From Lachnospiraceae bacterium (GTDB lineage: Bacteria > Bacillota > Clostridia > Lachnospirales > Lachnospiraceae): 6,291 nucleotides of DNA. The translations under genes and the position numbers were made by a program. The stretch covers positions 1-6,291 of the forward strand of contig SFEV01000091.1 in NCBI GenBank assembly GCA_004557975.1, written 5' to 3'. Below are positions 5,437 to 6,291 of this stretch, in pieces. Each line of letters starts with the position of its first letter. Position 1 is the first letter of the stretch. The notes beneath the pieces were generated by a model that made no database searches, was not told the DNA's origin, and saw nothing but the letters and a program-made list of their open reading frames with translations.

Positions 5437-5509
5437 AGTAACTGTTCAGGGTACCTGTGAAGGTACGGAACAGATATATAGAAAAGTAACGGTTCAGGAC
5501 AGATATGTA
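5437..5509 (+). repeat. Direct repeats downstream of the parB-like gene
   Basis: AGTAACTGTTCAGG at 5437-5450 recurs as AGTAACGGTTCAGG at 5485-5498 (13 of 14 bases). ACAGATAT at 5470-5477 recurs at 5499-5506. The two blocks occur in the same order twice, the first pair separated by a 19-nt insert that holds a palindrome. The cluster fills most of the 93-nt gap between the parB-like gene and the alcohol dehydrogenase. It may be an iterated protein-binding site, or the remains of a short duplication. Confidence 0.7.
5442..5473. promoter_or_regulatory. Interrupted palindrome (possible binding site or leader hairpin)
   Basis: CTGTTC (5442-5447) pairs with GAACAG (5468-5473), and inside it GTACCT (5451-5456) pairs with AGGTAC (5461-5466) around a GTGA tetraloop. 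AGG on one side and a single G on the other form an internal loop. The 12 pairs make a stable hairpin, but AT-rich sequence rather than a T-run follows, so terminator function is unlikely. It could be a partition-protein site, an operator for the dehydrogenase, or an mRNA processing structure. Confidence 0.5.
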
Positions 5510-5526
5510 AAAACAGGGGGTTTACT

Positions 5527-6291
5527 ATGAAAAGCTTTGATATCAGAACTACCATTCATTTCGGGGATCATGCGCTGGATCGCCTGATCGAGATTCCATA
5601 TCACCGCGTGCTGGTGATCACGGACCCGTATGTGGTTCAGAGCGGAATGATCGGTCTGATCACGTCGCGTCTGTCCCAGGGAGATAAGGAGTTTGAAATT
5701 TTTAAGGATGTGGTTCCGGACCCTCCCATTGAAAAGATCGCTGTGGGAGTGAAAGCACTTCTGGCATACCGCCCGGATGCAGTTGTTGCAGTCGGCGGCG
5801 GTTCTGCCATCGACTCGGCAAAGGCAATCCGTGAATTTGCTGCCCGGGCTGACGGCAGCCTGAATCACATTGCACTGATTGCGATTCCAACTACGAGTGG
5901 AACGGGATCAGAGGTTACTGCTTTTTCTGTGATCTCTGATCCGGCAGAGCAGGTAAAATATCCGCTGGTTTCGGACAGTCTCCTTCCGACGGAAGCGATT
6001 CTCGATGCGGAGCTGACGAAAAGTGTACCGCCCTCTGTCACGGCGGACACAGGTATGGATGTATTTACCCACGCTCTGGAGGCTTACGTCAGCACGAACA
6101 ATACGGAGTTTACGAGCGCACTTTCCGAGAAGGCCATAGAGATCGTCGGAGGATTTCTTCTGAGGGCATATCTCGATGGCAGTGATGCACATGCGCGGAA
6201 AAAGATGCACGTTGCGTCATGTCTGGCAGGGCTTGCGTTTAATTCGGCTTCTCTCGGAATCAATCACAGCATGGCCCATCAGCTGGGTGCC
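5527..6291 (+). CDS. Iron-containing alcohol dehydrogenase, PduQ-like (3' end outside window)
   Basis: 255 codons are open to the window edge with no stop; full members have about 370-390 residues, so roughly a third is missing. The protein is a group III, Fe-dependent alcohol dehydrogenase that reduces aldehydes to alcohols with NAD(P)H. The nucleotide-binding segment is VVAVGGGSAIDSAKAI at 86-101, followed by PTTSGTGSEVT at 121-131. The metal ligands D178 and H182 are in TGMDVFTHALEAY, and H247 with the neighbouring conserved H251 in NHSMAHQLGA; the fourth ligand lies beyond the window. From memory, segments such as VISDP...KYPL, ILDAELTKSVPPSVTADTGMDV and FTSALSEKA most resemble propanol dehydrogenase PduQ, an enzyme of propanediol microcompartments. 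AGGGGG at 5515-5520 lies six bases before the ATG. I see no clear promoter in the preceding gap, so it may be read from the parA-like promoter. The substrate is unproven. Confidence 0.93.
   Translation, partial: MKSFDIRTTIHFGDHALDRLIEIPYHRVLVITDPYVVQSGMIGLITSRLSQGDKEFEIFKDVVPDPPIEKIAVGVKALLAYRPDAVVAVGGGSAIDSAKAIREFAARADGSLNHIALIAIPTTSGTGSEVTAFSVISDPAEQVKYPLVSDSLLPTEAILDAELTKSVPPSVTADTGMDVFTHALEAYVSTNNTEFTSALSEKAIEIVGGFLLRAYLDGSDAHARKKMHVASCLAGLAFNSASLGINHSMAHQLGA

Noticed and set aside
5087..5530. A 147-codon plus-strand frame extending past the ParB-like stop, which might have indicated a frameshifted ParB C-terminus
   Set aside because: The translation contains no helix-turn-helix or ParB feature. 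The part after 5433 is only the translated DNA repeats, so no frameshift is indicated.

Overview
The window suggests a chromosomal segment of an anaerobic, low-to-medium GC Gram-positive bacterium, most likely Clostridia of the Lachnospiraceae type. This is inferred from strong AGGAGG-like ribosome sites, SigA-type promoters, a four-cluster ferredoxin, a compact cyclophilin, a GNAT enzyme with a HAD-like N-terminal module of a kind I associate with Lachnospiraceae, and an iron-dependent alcohol dehydrogenase. No rRNA, tRNA, CRISPR array, insertion sequence or prophage gene is visible. No gene-free stretch exceeds about 300 bases; the longest is about 210 bases (2878-3089) and holds two divergent promoters.

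Region by region. (1) Positions 1-1305: an extended -10 box and a leader stem-loop precede a 129-residue protein with four CxxCxxCxxxC motifs. An intergenic stretch with a perfect 12-bp inverted repeat follows, then a D-lyxose (D-mannose) ketol-isomerase family cupin. (2) Positions 1361-2236: an aldose 1-epimerase of the LacX type, transcribed with the isomerase. Together they suggest handling of a free sugar: anomer interconversion followed by aldose-ketose isomerisation. (3) Positions 2298-2354: a long hairpin terminator lies between the epimerase and a convergent cyclophilin peptidyl-prolyl isomerase (2356-2877, minus strand). (4) Positions 2878-3089: back-to-back promoters drive the cyclophilin leftward and a GNAT acetyltransferase rightward. 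A 13-bp palindrome sits on the predicted start point of the GNAT transcript. (5) Positions 4038-5433: a promoter with two perfect consensus hexamers drives a ParA/MinD-type ATPase and an overlapping gene for a ParB N-domain protein with no helix-turn-helix. (6) Positions 5437-5526: a compact array of direct repeats and an interrupted palindrome. (7) Position 5527 to the window end: the first 255 codons of a PduQ-like iron-containing alcohol dehydrogenase.

The part most worth a second look is the ParA / HTH-less ParB pair, the repeat cluster immediately after it, and its position just upstream of a PduQ-like dehydrogenase. This could be a chromosomal positioning cassette for DNA or for a protein cargo such as a microcompartment. 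The sequence shows the genes and the repeats; the positioning role is inference.
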